From an uncultured Porphyromonadaceae bacterium (lineage in GTDB: Bacteria; Bacteroidota; Bacteroidia; Bacteroidales; Muribaculaceae): a stretch of DNA of 35,278 nt. How positions within the stretch are numbered: position 1 is the first letter of the stretch; every line of letters starts with the position of its first letter. The DNA is taken from contig CAMWPX010000004.1 in assembly GCA_947176205.1 (NCBI GenBank), positions 1-35,278 on the forward strand, read 5' to 3'. This document shows, piece after piece, positions 1 to 8,036 of the stretch. The notes under the pieces are model-generated. The model saw nothing but the letters and a program-made list of their open reading frames with translations, searched no databases and was not told the DNA's origin. Position numbers and translations under genes: made by a program.

Positions 1-12
1 TCAGTACACACC

Positions 13-70
13 TTTTATTGGATAAAAAACATACTATTTTATCCAGTACAGTTATTTTATTGGATAAAAA
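13..70. repeat. Pair of palindromic operator-like repeats
   Basis: Two copies of the same 15-bp dyad, TTTTAT-TGG-ATAAAA, lie at 13-27 and 55-69. Their spacing is exactly 42 bp, about four helical turns. A partial copy in opposite orientation (TTTTATCC, 37-44) lies between them. They sit 50-110 bp upstream of the promoter of the restriction/methylation gene. TATCC/GGATA half-sites are typical of HTH repressors of the HipB/Xre type, so an operator is a reasonable inference. The window starts here, so they may instead belong to a gene to the left. Confidence 0.45.
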
Positions 71-94
71 GGGAGTTTGTCAGGTAGATAAAAA

Positions 95-126
95 TTTGGA
101 CTTATATGGATGTATTTATATTTTTG
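95..126 (+). promoter_or_regulatory. Bacteroidota-type promoter of the methylase gene
   Basis: TTTG at 95-98 is followed after 20 bp by TATTTTTG at 119-126, which fits the -33/-7 consensus TTTG-N19/20-TAnnTTTG. The transcript would start near 132, giving a leader of about 25 nt before the ATG at 156. Confidence 0.6.
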
Positions 127-155
127 TGATATAAAACCACTTAATCCATACGGTC

Positions 156-2567
156 ATGAGTTTATACCAGAAATTAAAAGAGGCTAAGAGTGAAGAGGAT
201 GTAAAGGATATTTATATACGCGTTCTTGGATTAAAGGGGGTGTCAAGAAATCTTGTGGATATTCAGACAAAAGAGATTTGGTTTGAGGCTAAAAGGGGTT
301 CTAAAGAATCTATATATGCCATGTTCACTCAACTGCTTCATTATGTTCAGGATGCCTTAAACAAGGGAGAAGCGGTGCCTCCATTTCTATGTGTAATTGA
401 TTGTGTGAAAGCTGCTATAATGAGGACGGAGGATGTCTTGCCGTTTCTTGAATTGAAAACTATAAAATGGGGTAAATCGGCGAGTGATTATACACAGGAC
501 GCACTTGATGCCGTATCCGGATTTATCGGTACACATTTTGTCTCATTTAGGATTAGCACACATGAAGAAGAATTTATAAATACAATTAAATCAGCAATAA
601 AAACTGGTAAAATAATCCGTACACAGATAACTCCGGACAATCTTAAATCGGTGTTTGATAAATGGGTTGAAATGATTGGGCGAGAAATAAAAAATGTCAT
701 GCCTGAAGATTACAATTTGTTGTTTTTTGCCGATATTATGTCTGACGGCAGAATTTCGACACATAAGAATCTTCCGGCATCATTGATATATAAAGATGAC
801 AACCCCTCCTTTTTATTGAATGGTAAGGTTTATGAATTAGGTAATCAGGATGGTTATGATAGATTTTGGAGAATCTATGACCGTCCGCCTAAAGAAGAAT
901 ATCGTGATTATTTATTGGAGCGAAGAGATTCCCTGATTCCTATAGATGAAAGGCAATTCAAGGGTGCTTATTACACACCACTTGAGGTTGTAGATAAGGC
1001 ATACGAATATCTTACTGCAACATTAGGGAATAACTGGCAGAAGGATTATATCGTGTGGGATATGTGTTGTGGAGTGGGGAATTTAGAGACTAAGCATGCC
1101 AATCCTCGTAATCTGTATATGTCAACATTGGATAAGAGCGATGTAGATATAATGAAAGCGACAAGAACCTGTATTGGAGCAGAGAGATTTCAATATGATT
1201 ACCTTAACGATGATATAAATGACAACGGGGATATTGATTACTCGTTGTCTGATAAATTGCCTAAAAGTCTCCGTGATGCTATCAAATCAAATAAGAAAAA
1301 GATTTTAGTCCTCATCAATCCTCCATATGCCGAAGCGACAAATGCCGATAACAGTGTTTCGGGAAAGGAAGCTAAAAATAAAACAGCTGTAAAACGTACT
1401 AAGATGGCGGAAGTAGGAATGGCTGAATATGGTCGTTCAAGTAATGAACTGTTTGTTCAATTCTTAGCTCGTATAGCGAAAGAAATTCCCACGGCTGTAA
1501 TAGGGATGTTTTCAACGATGAAGTATATAAATGCTCCGGCGTCAGCTGATTTTAGAAAAACTTGGAATGCAACATTCTTAAATGGATTCGTCATACATAA
1601 TAAAGCGTTTGATGGACTTAAGGGTAATTTCCCGATAGGTTTTACTATCTGGAAGACGGATAATAGACTCATGGCAAAGCGTACTCCGATTACAGAAGTC
1701 TCTTGCGAAGTTTATAATCGTCATGTTAATGCGATTGGCAACAAGGTGTTTTATAATCTTCCGGAAGATTTGTATCTTTCACAATGGATTCAAAGACCTA
1801 AACCAAATTTAGAATTGTCTGTACCATTGACAAGCGCTATAATGCCCCCCGCAGGATTCAGAAAAGACCAGCGTGGAACCAGATGGTCTGATGGTGCCAT
1901 CGGTTATTTGGTGACTGGCGTAAATGATTTTCAGCATCAAAAATATATTACGCTTTTATCATCAGGAGCTTCAATGGGTCACGGTATATATGTCAATGAA
2001 GAAAATTTATTGAAATGTGCCGTGTATTTCACGATGCGTAAGATTATTTCGGCAACATGGCTTAATGACAGGGATCAATTTCTTCAGCCTGATGGACCGC
2101 TTGACACGGAGTTTTGTACTGATTGTCTGATATGGATGTTGTTTAACCCCTCAAATAATACGGCTTCAGCTGATGGAATTGAGTGGAATGGTAGGTCGTG
2201 GAGTATAGTAAATCATTTCATCCCCTATACTGAAGAAGAAGTTGATGCCCCGGATCGTTTTGAAAGTGATTTTATGGTTAGATTTCTTGAAAACAGAGTT
2301 TTGTCTCAGGAAGCCAAGGCGGTTTTGGATGCTGGTAAAACTATATGGAAAATTTATTTTTCTAAAGAAGATGAATTTGCGGTAAAGACACGCTTAAAAC
2401 TTAATAGACCGGATGTAGGATGGTATCAGATAAGATTCGCATTAGAAGCTCGTAATCAAAGTGGAATTGGAAAGCCAATTGACTTTAGTCTGTTTAATGA
2501 AACTTATGAAGTGCTGACTCAAAAGTTGCGTCCAGAAGTTTACCGGAAAGGATTCCTGAAAAGTTAA
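156..2567 (+). CDS. Type IIG-like restriction/N6-adenine DNA methyltransferase
   Basis: The 803-residue protein appears to combine a nuclease and a methyltransferase. Near the N-terminus, D35 followed by E44-A-K46 resembles a PD-(D/E)XK nuclease core. The methylase part has a motif-I-like segment at 302-311 (DMCCGVGNLE) and the catalytic motif IV NPPY at 388-391, diagnostic for amino-methyltransferases of the N6-adenine class. The remaining C-terminal 350 residues would hold target recognition. No separate R, M or S subunit gene is adjacent, which suits a single-chain type IIG enzyme, although a methylase with an inactive nuclease domain is possible. It has its own promoter and lies next to a decayed gene, so this is accessory defence DNA. 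Its recognition sequence cannot be read from the protein. Confidence 0.75.
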   Translation: MSLYQKLKEAKSEEDVKDIYIRVLGLKGVSRNLVDIQTKEIWFEAKRGSKESIYAMFTQLLHYVQDALNKGEAVPPFLCVIDCVKAAIMRTEDVLPFLELKTIKWGKSASDYTQDALDAVSGFIGTHFVSFRISTHEEEFINTIKSAIKTGKIIRTQITPDNLKSVFDKWVEMIGREIKNVMPEDYNLLFFADIMSDGRISTHKNLPASLIYKDDNPSFLLNGKVYELGNQDGYDRFWRIYDRPPKEEYRDYLLERRDSLIPIDERQFKGAYYTPLEVVDKAYEYLTATLGNNWQKDYIVWDMCCGVGNLETKHANPRNLYMSTLDKSDVDIMKATRTCIGAERFQYDYLNDDINDNGDIDYSLSDKLPKSLRDAIKSNKKKILVLINPPYAEATNADNSVSGKEAKNKTAVKRTKMAEVGMAEYGRSSNELFVQFLARIAKEIPTAVIGMFSTMKYINAPASADFRKTWNATFLNGFVIHNKAFDGLKGNFPIGFTIWKTDNRLMAKRTPITEVSCEVYNRHVNAIGNKVFYNLPEDLYLSQWIQRPKPNLELSVPLTSAIMPPAGFRKDQRGTRWSDGAIGYLVTGVNDFQHQKYITLLSSGASMGHGIYVNEENLLKCAVYFTMRKIISATWLNDRDQFLQPDGPLDTEFCTDCLIWMLFNPSNNTASADGIEWNGRSWSIVNHFIPYTEEEVDAPDRFESDFMVRFLENRVLSQEAKAVLDAGKTIWKIYFSKEDEFAVKTRLKLNRPDVGWYQIRFALEARNQSGIGKPIDFSLFNETYEVLTQKLRPEVYRKGFLKS

Positions 2568-2640
2568 ATAGCTGATGATATATACATGTTATAATATGCT
2601 ATTCGTGATAATTCGCAAATTAAATTATAATTTCAATACA

Positions 2641-3115
2641 ATGACCGATTACAAAGATATTTTTCTTGCAATTTTAGCAATTCTCGTACCTGCAATAGTT
2701 GCCATATTAGGCTATGTGATCCATCGTAAAACAGAACGTATAAAAATAATGGAAAACCAGCTGTCAGATAAAAAATACCAGGCTTATGCAGGTCTTGTAG
2801 GTATGTTTTTAGAGTTCTTAAGAATACGAAGAGAAGCAATGTGTCAAACGATAATTTGGCAGAACAGATGGTTGATTTAAAGAAGGATATTTTCTTGTAT
2901 GGCTCAGATAAAGTATTCTATGCCTATAATAGAATTTTTGATATATCTACCAATCAACCCGGAGTCTTAAATTATTAATGGATGCATGGTTAAATCTGAT
3001 GCTTGAAATTAGGCAAGATATGTGTGGACATTCATCCAAAATCACAAAGGATGAAATATTATTTAATTTAATGCAGAGCCGGGATGAAATGAATAAGTAT
3101 TATGCTTCATTATAA
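2641..3115 (+). pseudogene. Decayed small membrane protein gene, two frameshifts
   Basis: Translation from ATG 2641 begins MTDYKDIFLAILAILVPAI, a single N-terminal membrane anchor followed by a charged helix (KTERIKIMENQLSDKK). The frame closes at 2880, but coding-like sequence continues in a second frame from about 2822 (AEQMVDLKKDIFLYGSDKV) to about 2970. It then resumes in a third frame (MDAWLNLMLEIRQDMCGHS) to a stop at 3113-3115. Joined, the pieces give about 157 residues of a membrane-anchored protein of unknown function. The first shift lies at TTCTTAAG near 2820 and the second near 2970-2980. The longer ATG at 2575 adds only unrelated residues and is not favoured. A sequencing error would have to occur twice to explain this. 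Confidence 0.6.
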
Positions 3116-3139
3116 TACATTGTAAAAGAATATAAGTAC

Positions 3140-3931
3140 ATGAATATTTTAGAGGCTATAAAGGTGCGACGTTCTGTAAGAAGTTTTGATGGGAGGGGGC
3201 TTACCGCTGAGCAGAAAAGATTACTTGAGGATGCTATCAATAAATCTCATACTCCATTTGGAGGGAAAGTGACCATACGTCTTAAAGAATATGATTTGAA
3301 AGCGGGTTATAAACCGAACACATACGGAATGATAAAAGGGGCTGCTGACTTTTTCTTAATAGGAATGGGGATGGATGAAGCTTCGGCACTCAGTGCCGGA
3401 TTTCGTTTTGAGCAGGTGGTGCTTAAAGCCTGTCAGCTTGGTTTGGGCACGTGCTGGATAGCGGCTACATTCAAAAATTCTGATTTTGACAGAGGTGAAG
3501 AGTGGTCAGAAGGGGAGACGTTGAAAGTCATCAGTCCGGTCGGTACAGCAGTCAAGCCTACAATTAAAGAGAAGCTGGCACGTCTGACTCTCGGCAGCAA
3601 GAACCGTAAGCCCTTTGATAGAATGTTTTTCTATAACGATTTCACTACTTCAGTACCTATAGATAATCCATTCAGGGAATCTCTTGAGATGCTTCGTTTA
3701 GCACCATCGTCCACCAATTCGCAGCCATGGCGGGTGTTGGTTAAGGGTAGGGCAGTTCATTTTTATTATAAACCTAAAAGTTCGTTATCAGTGCTTGATA
3801 CCGGTATCGGTATTTGTCATTTTTATGAGACGGAAAAGTATTACGGACGTTCCGGAGAATTTTCAAAAATAGAAGAATCGCCCGCGGCACCTGATGATTG
3901 GAAATATCTTGTAAGTTACTTCGGTCAATAG
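3140..3931 (+). CDS. Nitroreductase-family protein (TM1586 type)
   Basis: The 263-residue flavoprotein-like protein opens with IKVRRSVRSF, the usual FMN phosphate-binding start of nitroreductases. It continues through GLGTCWIAATF and has the LRLAPSSTNSQPWRV segment in the second half. Two nitroreductase-like halves in one chain fit the putative TM nitroreductase family (PF14512 as I recall it). Such proteins are presumed NAD(P)H-dependent oxidoreductases with unknown physiological substrates. The gene stands alone, with no clear TAnnTTTG promoter in the short gap to the upstream pseudogene. A second promoter follows it, so it is probably monocistronic. Confidence 0.8.
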   Translation: MNILEAIKVRRSVRSFDGRGLTAEQKRLLEDAINKSHTPFGGKVTIRLKEYDLKAGYKPNTYGMIKGAADFFLIGMGMDEASALSAGFRFEQVVLKACQLGLGTCWIAATFKNSDFDRGEEWSEGETLKVISPVGTAVKPTIKEKLARLTLGSKNRKPFDRMFFYNDFTTSVPIDNPFRESLEMLRLAPSSTNSQPWRVLVKGRAVHFYYKPKSSLSVLDTGIGICHFYETEKYYGRSGEFSKIEESPAAPDDWKYLVSYFGQ

Positions 3932-3943
3932 AAGATTAAGTAT

Positions 3944-3951
3944 TAACTTTG
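3944..3951 (+). promoter_or_regulatory. -7 box upstream of the membrane/kinase fusion
   Basis: TAACTTTG matches TAnnTTTG and lies 37 bp before the ATG at 3989. Only a weak -33 candidate (TTCG near 3920) is present. Confidence 0.4.
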
Positions 3952-3988
3952 CATACTGAAATTCAGTGACAGGATGTCGTGAGATATT

Positions 3989-5320
3989 ATGGATATAGAG
4001 GTACGTAGCAAGAAGGAAATTATCCGCAGGTATATAGTATTTGGAATATCCTTGTTCGTTATGGCGTTTGGCGTAAGTCTCGTTACGCGTTCGCTGATGG
4101 GAACATCGCCGATATCAAGCATTCCTTATGTATGGAGTCTGAATACGGCGCTTTCCATGGGTACATATATAATCATTCTTAATGCGTTGTTGATTTTGGC
4201 TCAGGTGTTGATGCTGGGTGTCAAGGGAGTGCGGCAACGGAAGATAGAATTGTTGATGCAGATACCCGTGTCACTGCTATTCGGTGTTTTTATAGATATT
4301 ACCATGTATATCTTGTCATTCTGGCATCCTGATGAATATATTTTACAGTTTATTTCATGTATAGCCGGCAGTGGTTTTATGGCATTGGGAATTGCTCTTG
4401 AAGTAGTGGCTGATGTAAGCATGAATTCGGGAGAGTATGTACTGCATATCGCATCACAGAAATTGAAAAAAGAATTCGGAATGATGAAGATAATGTTTGA
4501 TGTTACATTACTTCTTATTGCGGTAGGATGTTCGTGGATTTTTGCCGGACGCATTGATGGAGTGCGTGAAGGTACAGTTATTGTGGCTGTACTTACCGGA
4601 CCGCTTGTAAGATTGATTCGTCCGTATCTTGAGTTTGTGAGCAAGTGGGAGAAGGCGCCAAGTGATAGTTGTGCTATAAAGGTGTGTATGGAGGATGATG
4701 CGGAAGAACATTCTCCCAAATATCCGGTAATAACCATAGGTCGCGAGTATGGTAGTGGTGGACACGAAATCGGTGAAATGATAGCTCGTGAGCTTGGAAT
4801 ACCGTTTTATGACAATGCTATGATGGAGATGGTGGCGAAGGAATCGGGATTCAGTGAGCAGACTGTGCGTGACTATGACCAGCGGTTACCTCATTCGTTG
4901 CTTTACGAGATGATTGTGCATGATTATACAGTACCGTTGGAGCGGTCAATGTCAAAAAAAGATGCATTGTTTGTAGCTCAGAGCCGGGTTATACGTCGTC
5001 TTGCTGCCGATGGTCCCTGTGTGATAGTGGGACGCTGTTCTGATTATGTATTGCGTGACAACCCTGATTGTATCCATCTATTTCTGTATGCTTCATCGGA
5101 GTATAAGGAGCATCGGGCGGAAAAATACTACGGAATACCCCAGAATCAAGTTGCGGCATACGTATCACAGATTGATTCTACCCGACGTGAGCACTATGCT
5201 TATTATACTGGGCGTATCTGGGGTGACAGTCATAATTACCATGCAGTGTTTGACACCTCGCGACTCTCAGCTGAAGCGATAGTCCGTGCTGTGACGGCAA
5301 TGGTCACTGCCGGACGATGA
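3989..5320 (+). CDS. YczE/YitT-like membrane domain fused to cytidylate-kinase-like domain
   Basis: The 443-residue protein has two parts. Residues 12-215 contain about five hydrophobic segments, starting YIVFGISLFVMAFGVSLVT, in the style of the YczE/YyaS/YitT integral membrane family. From about residue 245 a soluble domain begins with VITIGREYGSGGHEIGEMIA, a glycine-rich phosphate-binding loop. It continues with PFYDNAMMEMVAKESGFSE and GPCVIVGRCSDYVLRD, which are hallmarks of the cytidylate-kinase-like family (Cytidylate_kin2). Stand-alone kinase-like members are common in Bacteroidota and Firmicutes; here the kinase is tethered to the membrane. Substrate and role are unknown, though nucleotide sensing or phosphorylation of a transported molecule is possible. 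The 3' end overlaps the convergent gene by 17 bp. Confidence 0.75.
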   Translation: MDIEVRSKKEIIRRYIVFGISLFVMAFGVSLVTRSLMGTSPISSIPYVWSLNTALSMGTYIIILNALLILAQVLMLGVKGVRQRKIELLMQIPVSLLFGVFIDITMYILSFWHPDEYILQFISCIAGSGFMALGIALEVVADVSMNSGEYVLHIASQKLKKEFGMMKIMFDVTLLLIAVGCSWIFAGRIDGVREGTVIVAVLTGPLVRLIRPYLEFVSKWEKAPSDSCAIKVCMEDDAEEHSPKYPVITIGREYGSGGHEIGEMIARELGIPFYDNAMMEMVAKESGFSEQTVRDYDQRLPHSLLYEMIVHDYTVPLERSMSKKDALFVAQSRVIRRLAADGPCVIVGRCSDYVLRDNPDCIHLFLYASSEYKEHRAEKYYGIPQNQVAAYVSQIDSTRREHYAYYTGRIWGDSHNYHAVFDTSRLSAEAIVRAVTAMVTAGR

Positions 5321-5975
5321 TTTTACGGGTAGAAGTGCCTTGACGCGCTATATATATTCCGGGTTGGTTTGTGTTTGTAGATATACGGATTCCTTGCAGG
5401 GTATAGAAATTTATAGGCTGGTTGTCACAATCTTCTTTTGTATCGTATATTGAAGCGTCAGAAGTGCGGTAGTTTATACTGATATAATTGAAGCGTATCA
5501 GAGATTCCGGGGATAGTTGAATTCCGACAGTCACGTTTCCATTCCAAGTGCGTAAATAAGGTCTGTCATACACTCTTGGTAATACTGTGTCATCATCATT
5601 ATCAACGGCAAGATGGCAGATGGACTGAGCATAGGTCAAGGTGGTTACCATCATTTCTAATCCGGTTATAGTTATACCGGCATATGGTCTTACTGTCATT
5701 ACATCTCCGGGCTGGAAGTTAGCGTAAGCACTGACAATCAGTCCTTCTTTAACGCCAGATGAAGAGAATGATATAGAGCATATACCCGGAGCTTCAATTA
5801 TGGATGTTGATTCGGGAGATGCTTCAGGATACAAACTACCGGATAATATGATATTGGTTCCGTGTAAATCGGAGGTGTCGTAGCCGTCACATACGAAATT
5901 GATGGTATCGGCATGGATGGTTACGTTGAAACACAATGAACAAAGAAATGCCAGGATAGATTTTCTCATCAGCAT
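5304..5975 (-). CDS. Secreted protein with C-terminal sorting-like tail
   Basis: The 223-residue protein has a signal peptide (MRKSILAFLCSLCFNVTIHA, cleavage after HADT or nearby) and a beta-rich middle without a family I recognise. Its C-terminus (YTLQGIRI ... PGIYIARQG ... KIIVRQ) has the pattern of Bacteroidota type IX-secretion-like C-terminal domains: a YxLxG strand, a PGIYI strand and a basic KxxV end. It would therefore be exported and possibly surface attached. The second Met (5969) is an equally plausible start. Its own promoter lies at 6003-6034, and the stop lies inside the 3' end of the convergent membrane/kinase gene. Confidence 0.65.
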   Translation of the reverse strand: MLMRKSILAFLCSLCFNVTIHADTINFVCDGYDTSDLHGTNIILSGSLYPEASPESTSIIEAPGICSISFSSSGVKEGLIVSAYANFQPGDVMTVRPYAGITITGLEMMVTTLTYAQSICHLAVDNDDDTVLPRVYDRPYLRTWNGNVTVGIQLSPESLIRFNYISINYRTSDASIYDTKEDCDNQPINFYTLQGIRISTNTNQPGIYIARQGTSTRKIIVRQ

Positions 5976-6002
5976 AGTGATATTCGGTGTTTATTTTCTT
6001 GA

Positions 6003-6034
6003 CAAACTTACTGATATTTAGGCAGAGAAACAAA
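6003..6034 (-). promoter_or_regulatory. Promoter of the secreted-protein gene
   Basis: On the minus strand TTTG (plus 6031-6034) is followed after 20 bp by TAAGTTTG (plus 6003-6010). The ATG at 5975 lies about 28 nt further on. Confidence 0.55.
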
Positions 6035-6070
6035 AAATATTGAATGATAAAAACTGTCAGGTAAAAATAT

Positions 6071-6078
6071 TATATTTG
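6071..6078 (+). promoter_or_regulatory. -7 box almost abutting the next start codon
   Basis: TATATTTG matches TAnnTTTG and ends only 7 bp before the ATG at 6086, so transcription would start at or next to the start codon. No clear -33 element is seen. Either the mRNA is leaderless or the true start is further in. Confidence 0.4.
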
Positions 6079-6085
6079 TGCTTGT

Positions 6086-6610
6086 ATGAATCTGAGAGAA
6101 ATATTAAGTGTGCGTATAGGGCGAAGGGAGATTTCCGCGATTTGTTCGTCATGTATGAGCAGCACAGATTATTCGCTAAGAGAAGATTTATTCTCACTAA
6201 TTGATGATTCGGATAATCGCACGGGTTACAATGCTTTATGGATATTGACCCATTTGTCTGTTTATGAAACAAAATGGTTGAAATCCAAACGCGATATTCT
6301 GATTGACCGGCTGTTGGGTGAGACTCATACCGGCAAGCGACGTTTGATTTTGACGTTGCTTGAGGCTCTTGATACCGAGGAAAGTGACGTAAGAACCGAT
6401 TATCTTGATTTTTGTTTGTCAAGAATTAATTCAGTTGAGCCCTATGGAGTGAGGGCATTATGCCTAAAGCAGGCATACGCTCAATGTAAGTTTTATCCTG
6501 AATTATTACAGGAGTTGAAAGCAGAGATTGAAATGATGGATAGCGGAGTAATGTCTCCCGGGATAGTCAGTGCGCGTAAAAATATATTAAAGCGTATTTT
6601 GAAGCAATGA
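6086..6610 (+). CDS. Hypothetical helical (HEAT-like) protein
   Basis: The 174-residue soluble protein is nearly all predicted helix, with repeated amphipathic blocks such as YNALWILTHLSVYE, LILTLLEALDTEES and VRALCLKQAYAQC. This resembles HEAT/ARM-type scaffolds of DNA-glycosylase-like or adaptor proteins, but I cannot name the family. It has no signal peptide and no membrane segment. The next gene converges from the other strand 24 bp downstream. It is probably monocistronic behind the -7 box at 6071. Confidence 0.6.
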   Translation: MNLREILSVRIGRREISAICSSCMSSTDYSLREDLFSLIDDSDNRTGYNALWILTHLSVYETKWLKSKRDILIDRLLGETHTGKRRLILTLLEALDTEESDVRTDYLDFCLSRINSVEPYGVRALCLKQAYAQCKFYPELLQELKAEIEMMDSGVMSPGIVSARKNILKRILKQ

Positions 6611-6634
6611 AAGGTTCTGTAAAGTGCATGCCGT

Positions 6635-7150
6635 TTACTTTATAGGCTCAGGGCAATATTGTCGGCGTCCGCAACTGAGGCAGTGAGCTCCACGCCAAAC
6701 GGAGTCGAATTGTTCGATGGCTGATTCTACAATGTCAGGTATGTCAGTGAGTATTCCCGCTTCAAAGTTACGTCGGTCGGGACTTTTCATTCCTATGCCG
6801 GCACCGGTGAGATTGGCGGAGCCCAAATACACTGAGTCAAAATCAAATATGAGCATTTTGAAGTGAACGCGTGGACACAGCATGTGTTCAAGAGCGGTAT
6901 TAAGAATTGGATAACGACCGAAGTCATCACGGAAAGCCTGTCCGGGTTCTTTGGCATGTATCAGGCGGATTTCAATACCACGTTGCAATAGCTCAGCAAG
7001 CAATCCAAGAAAAGGTTTTGTTACGGAGCCTGTTTTGATATACAAATCCTTGATGTCGGCAGTCCCTATCCACAATGATTTTTTTACGGATGAAACCATT
7101 GACAAAACTGTATCATAGTGCTCCTTCCCGGAAATAAAAGTTATAGACAT
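6635..7150 (-). CDS. Phospholipase D-like protein, single HKD motif
   Basis: The 171-residue protein belongs to the PLD superfamily. H96-F-K98 with D103 forms the HxK(x4)D motif and is followed by SVYLGSANLTGAG. Only one motif is present, so an active site would need a dimer, as in bacterial Nuc-type endonucleases. The C-terminal tail carries C157, C160 and C166 in the pattern GAHCLSCGRRQYCP, which could bind a metal or make disulfides. There is no signal peptide. Phosphodiester cleavage of DNA or phospholipid is the family chemistry; the substrate is not known here. A minus-strand TATCTTTG at 7240-7247 may drive it. Confidence 0.75.
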   Translation of the reverse strand: MSITFISGKEHYDTVLSMVSSVKKSLWIGTADIKDLYIKTGSVTKPFLGLLAELLQRGIEIRLIHAKEPGQAFRDDFGRYPILNTALEHMLCPRVHFKMLIFDFDSVYLGSANLTGAGIGMKSPDRRNFEAGILTDIPDIVESAIEQFDSVWRGAHCLSCGRRQYCPEPIK

Positions 7151-7166
7151 ATATCTTTTAAGTATT

Positions 7167-7182
7167 AATAATGAGCATTATT
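7167..7182. promoter_or_regulatory. Dyad between PLD gene and FrnE gene
   Basis: AATAATG-AG-CATTATT is a perfect 7+2+7 inverted repeat in the divergent intergenic region, 17 bp upstream of the PLD start. It could be an operator; no regulator is identified. Confidence 0.3.
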
Positions 7183-7227
7183 GCGGTGTGTCAACAATAT
7201 AATGCCAACTATTTTATTCCTGTGTTG

Positions 7228-7247
7228 TTGATATGATATCAAAGATA
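7228..7247 (-). promoter_or_regulatory. Palindrome overlapping a minus-strand -7 box
   Basis: TTGATAT-G-ATATCAA (7228-7242) is a perfect 7+1+7 palindrome. It overlaps TATCTTTG on the minus strand (plus 7240-7247), a -7 box that would serve the PLD gene. The inverted heptamers TCAACAA (7191-7197) and TTGTTGA (7225-7231) flank it. An operator placed over a transcription start is the simplest reading. Confidence 0.35.
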
Positions 7248-7309
7248 ACGAATGATTATATTATAAAAAAATAAGTACATAAGATAAATAATAGAAAGGA
7301 TATCATATT

Positions 7310-8020
7310 ATGTTGACATTAACTGTTTGGTCTGATTTTGCCTGTCCCTATTGTTATATAGGCGAGACTCGTTTACAAAAAGCTATCGAAGAGTTAGGTT
7401 TGAATGATGGGGTTCAGATAGTATTTCGTGCGTTTGAGCTTGACCCGACAGCTCCTAAAGAGGTAGTGACTACTACTCCCGAACGATTTGCCATGAAGTA
7501 CAGACTACCACTTGAAGAAGCTAAAAAGCAGATAGAGCAAATATCAACCCTTGGACGAGAACTTGGTATCGATTTTCGTTATATGACCACTCAATATTCC
7601 AATACTCGTGATGCTCATCGTCTGATGAAACTTGCGGAAGCCGAGTATGATAGTGTGACTGTCGGTAAACTAAACGAGGCTTTGTTTGCTGCATATTTTG
7701 CTGAAAATCTTGTTCTGTCCGACCTTGCCGTATTGCTTGATAAAGCTGTGTCGGTAGGTATGGATGCCGAGGTAGTAAAAGCTGTTTTGGCTTCAGATAA
7801 ATATGATGATGAAGTTCGGTTTGATGAGCGTGAAGCCGCTATGCGGGGTGTGCGGGGTGTTCCTTACATAGTATTCGGAGGTGATTTTGCAGTCCCCGGA
7901 GCTTTATCAATTGATGGCTTCAAGTCAGCCTTACAGCGTGAAATGTCGCGACGTCAACATGATGAAGTCGCTTCAGAACGACCACATGTATGCGGTCCCG
8001 ACGGATGTCAGTTGCTTTAA
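7310..8020 (+). CDS. DsbA-family FrnE-like oxidoreductase
   Basis: The 236-residue thioredoxin-fold protein starts with VWSDFACPYCYIG; the redox motif is C12-P-Y-C15. The long helical insertion and the VRGVPYIVFGGDFAVPGA segment (cis-Pro loop, GVP) match the FrnE/2-hydroxychromene-2-carboxylate-isomerase-like DsbA subfamily, which are cytoplasmic disulfide oxidoreductases or isomerases linked to oxidative stress. No signal peptide is present. A second cysteine pair, C228 and C233 (CGPDGC), sits at the extreme C-terminus, as in several FrnE homologues. The start is preceded by AGAAAGGA, a reasonable ribosome site. The metallohydrolase gene follows after 16 bp, probably in one operon. Confidence 0.85.
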   Translation: MLTLTVWSDFACPYCYIGETRLQKAIEELGLNDGVQIVFRAFELDPTAPKEVVTTTPERFAMKYRLPLEEAKKQIEQISTLGRELGIDFRYMTTQYSNTRDAHRLMKLAEAEYDSVTVGKLNEALFAAYFAENLVLSDLAVLLDKAVSVGMDAEVVKAVLASDKYDDEVRFDEREAAMRGVRGVPYIVFGGDFAVPGALSIDGFKSALQREMSRRQHDEVASERPHVCGPDGCQLL

Positions 8021-8036
8021 TAAAGAGAATCCGGCT

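Noticed and set aside
4201-4737. 178-codon minus-strand frame inside the membrane/kinase gene
   Set aside because: It is antisense to a well-supported gene, has no promoter and no recognisable motifs.
7881-8036. Upstream start for the metallohydrolase
   Set aside because: It overlaps the end of the FrnE gene in another frame and shows no family similarity.
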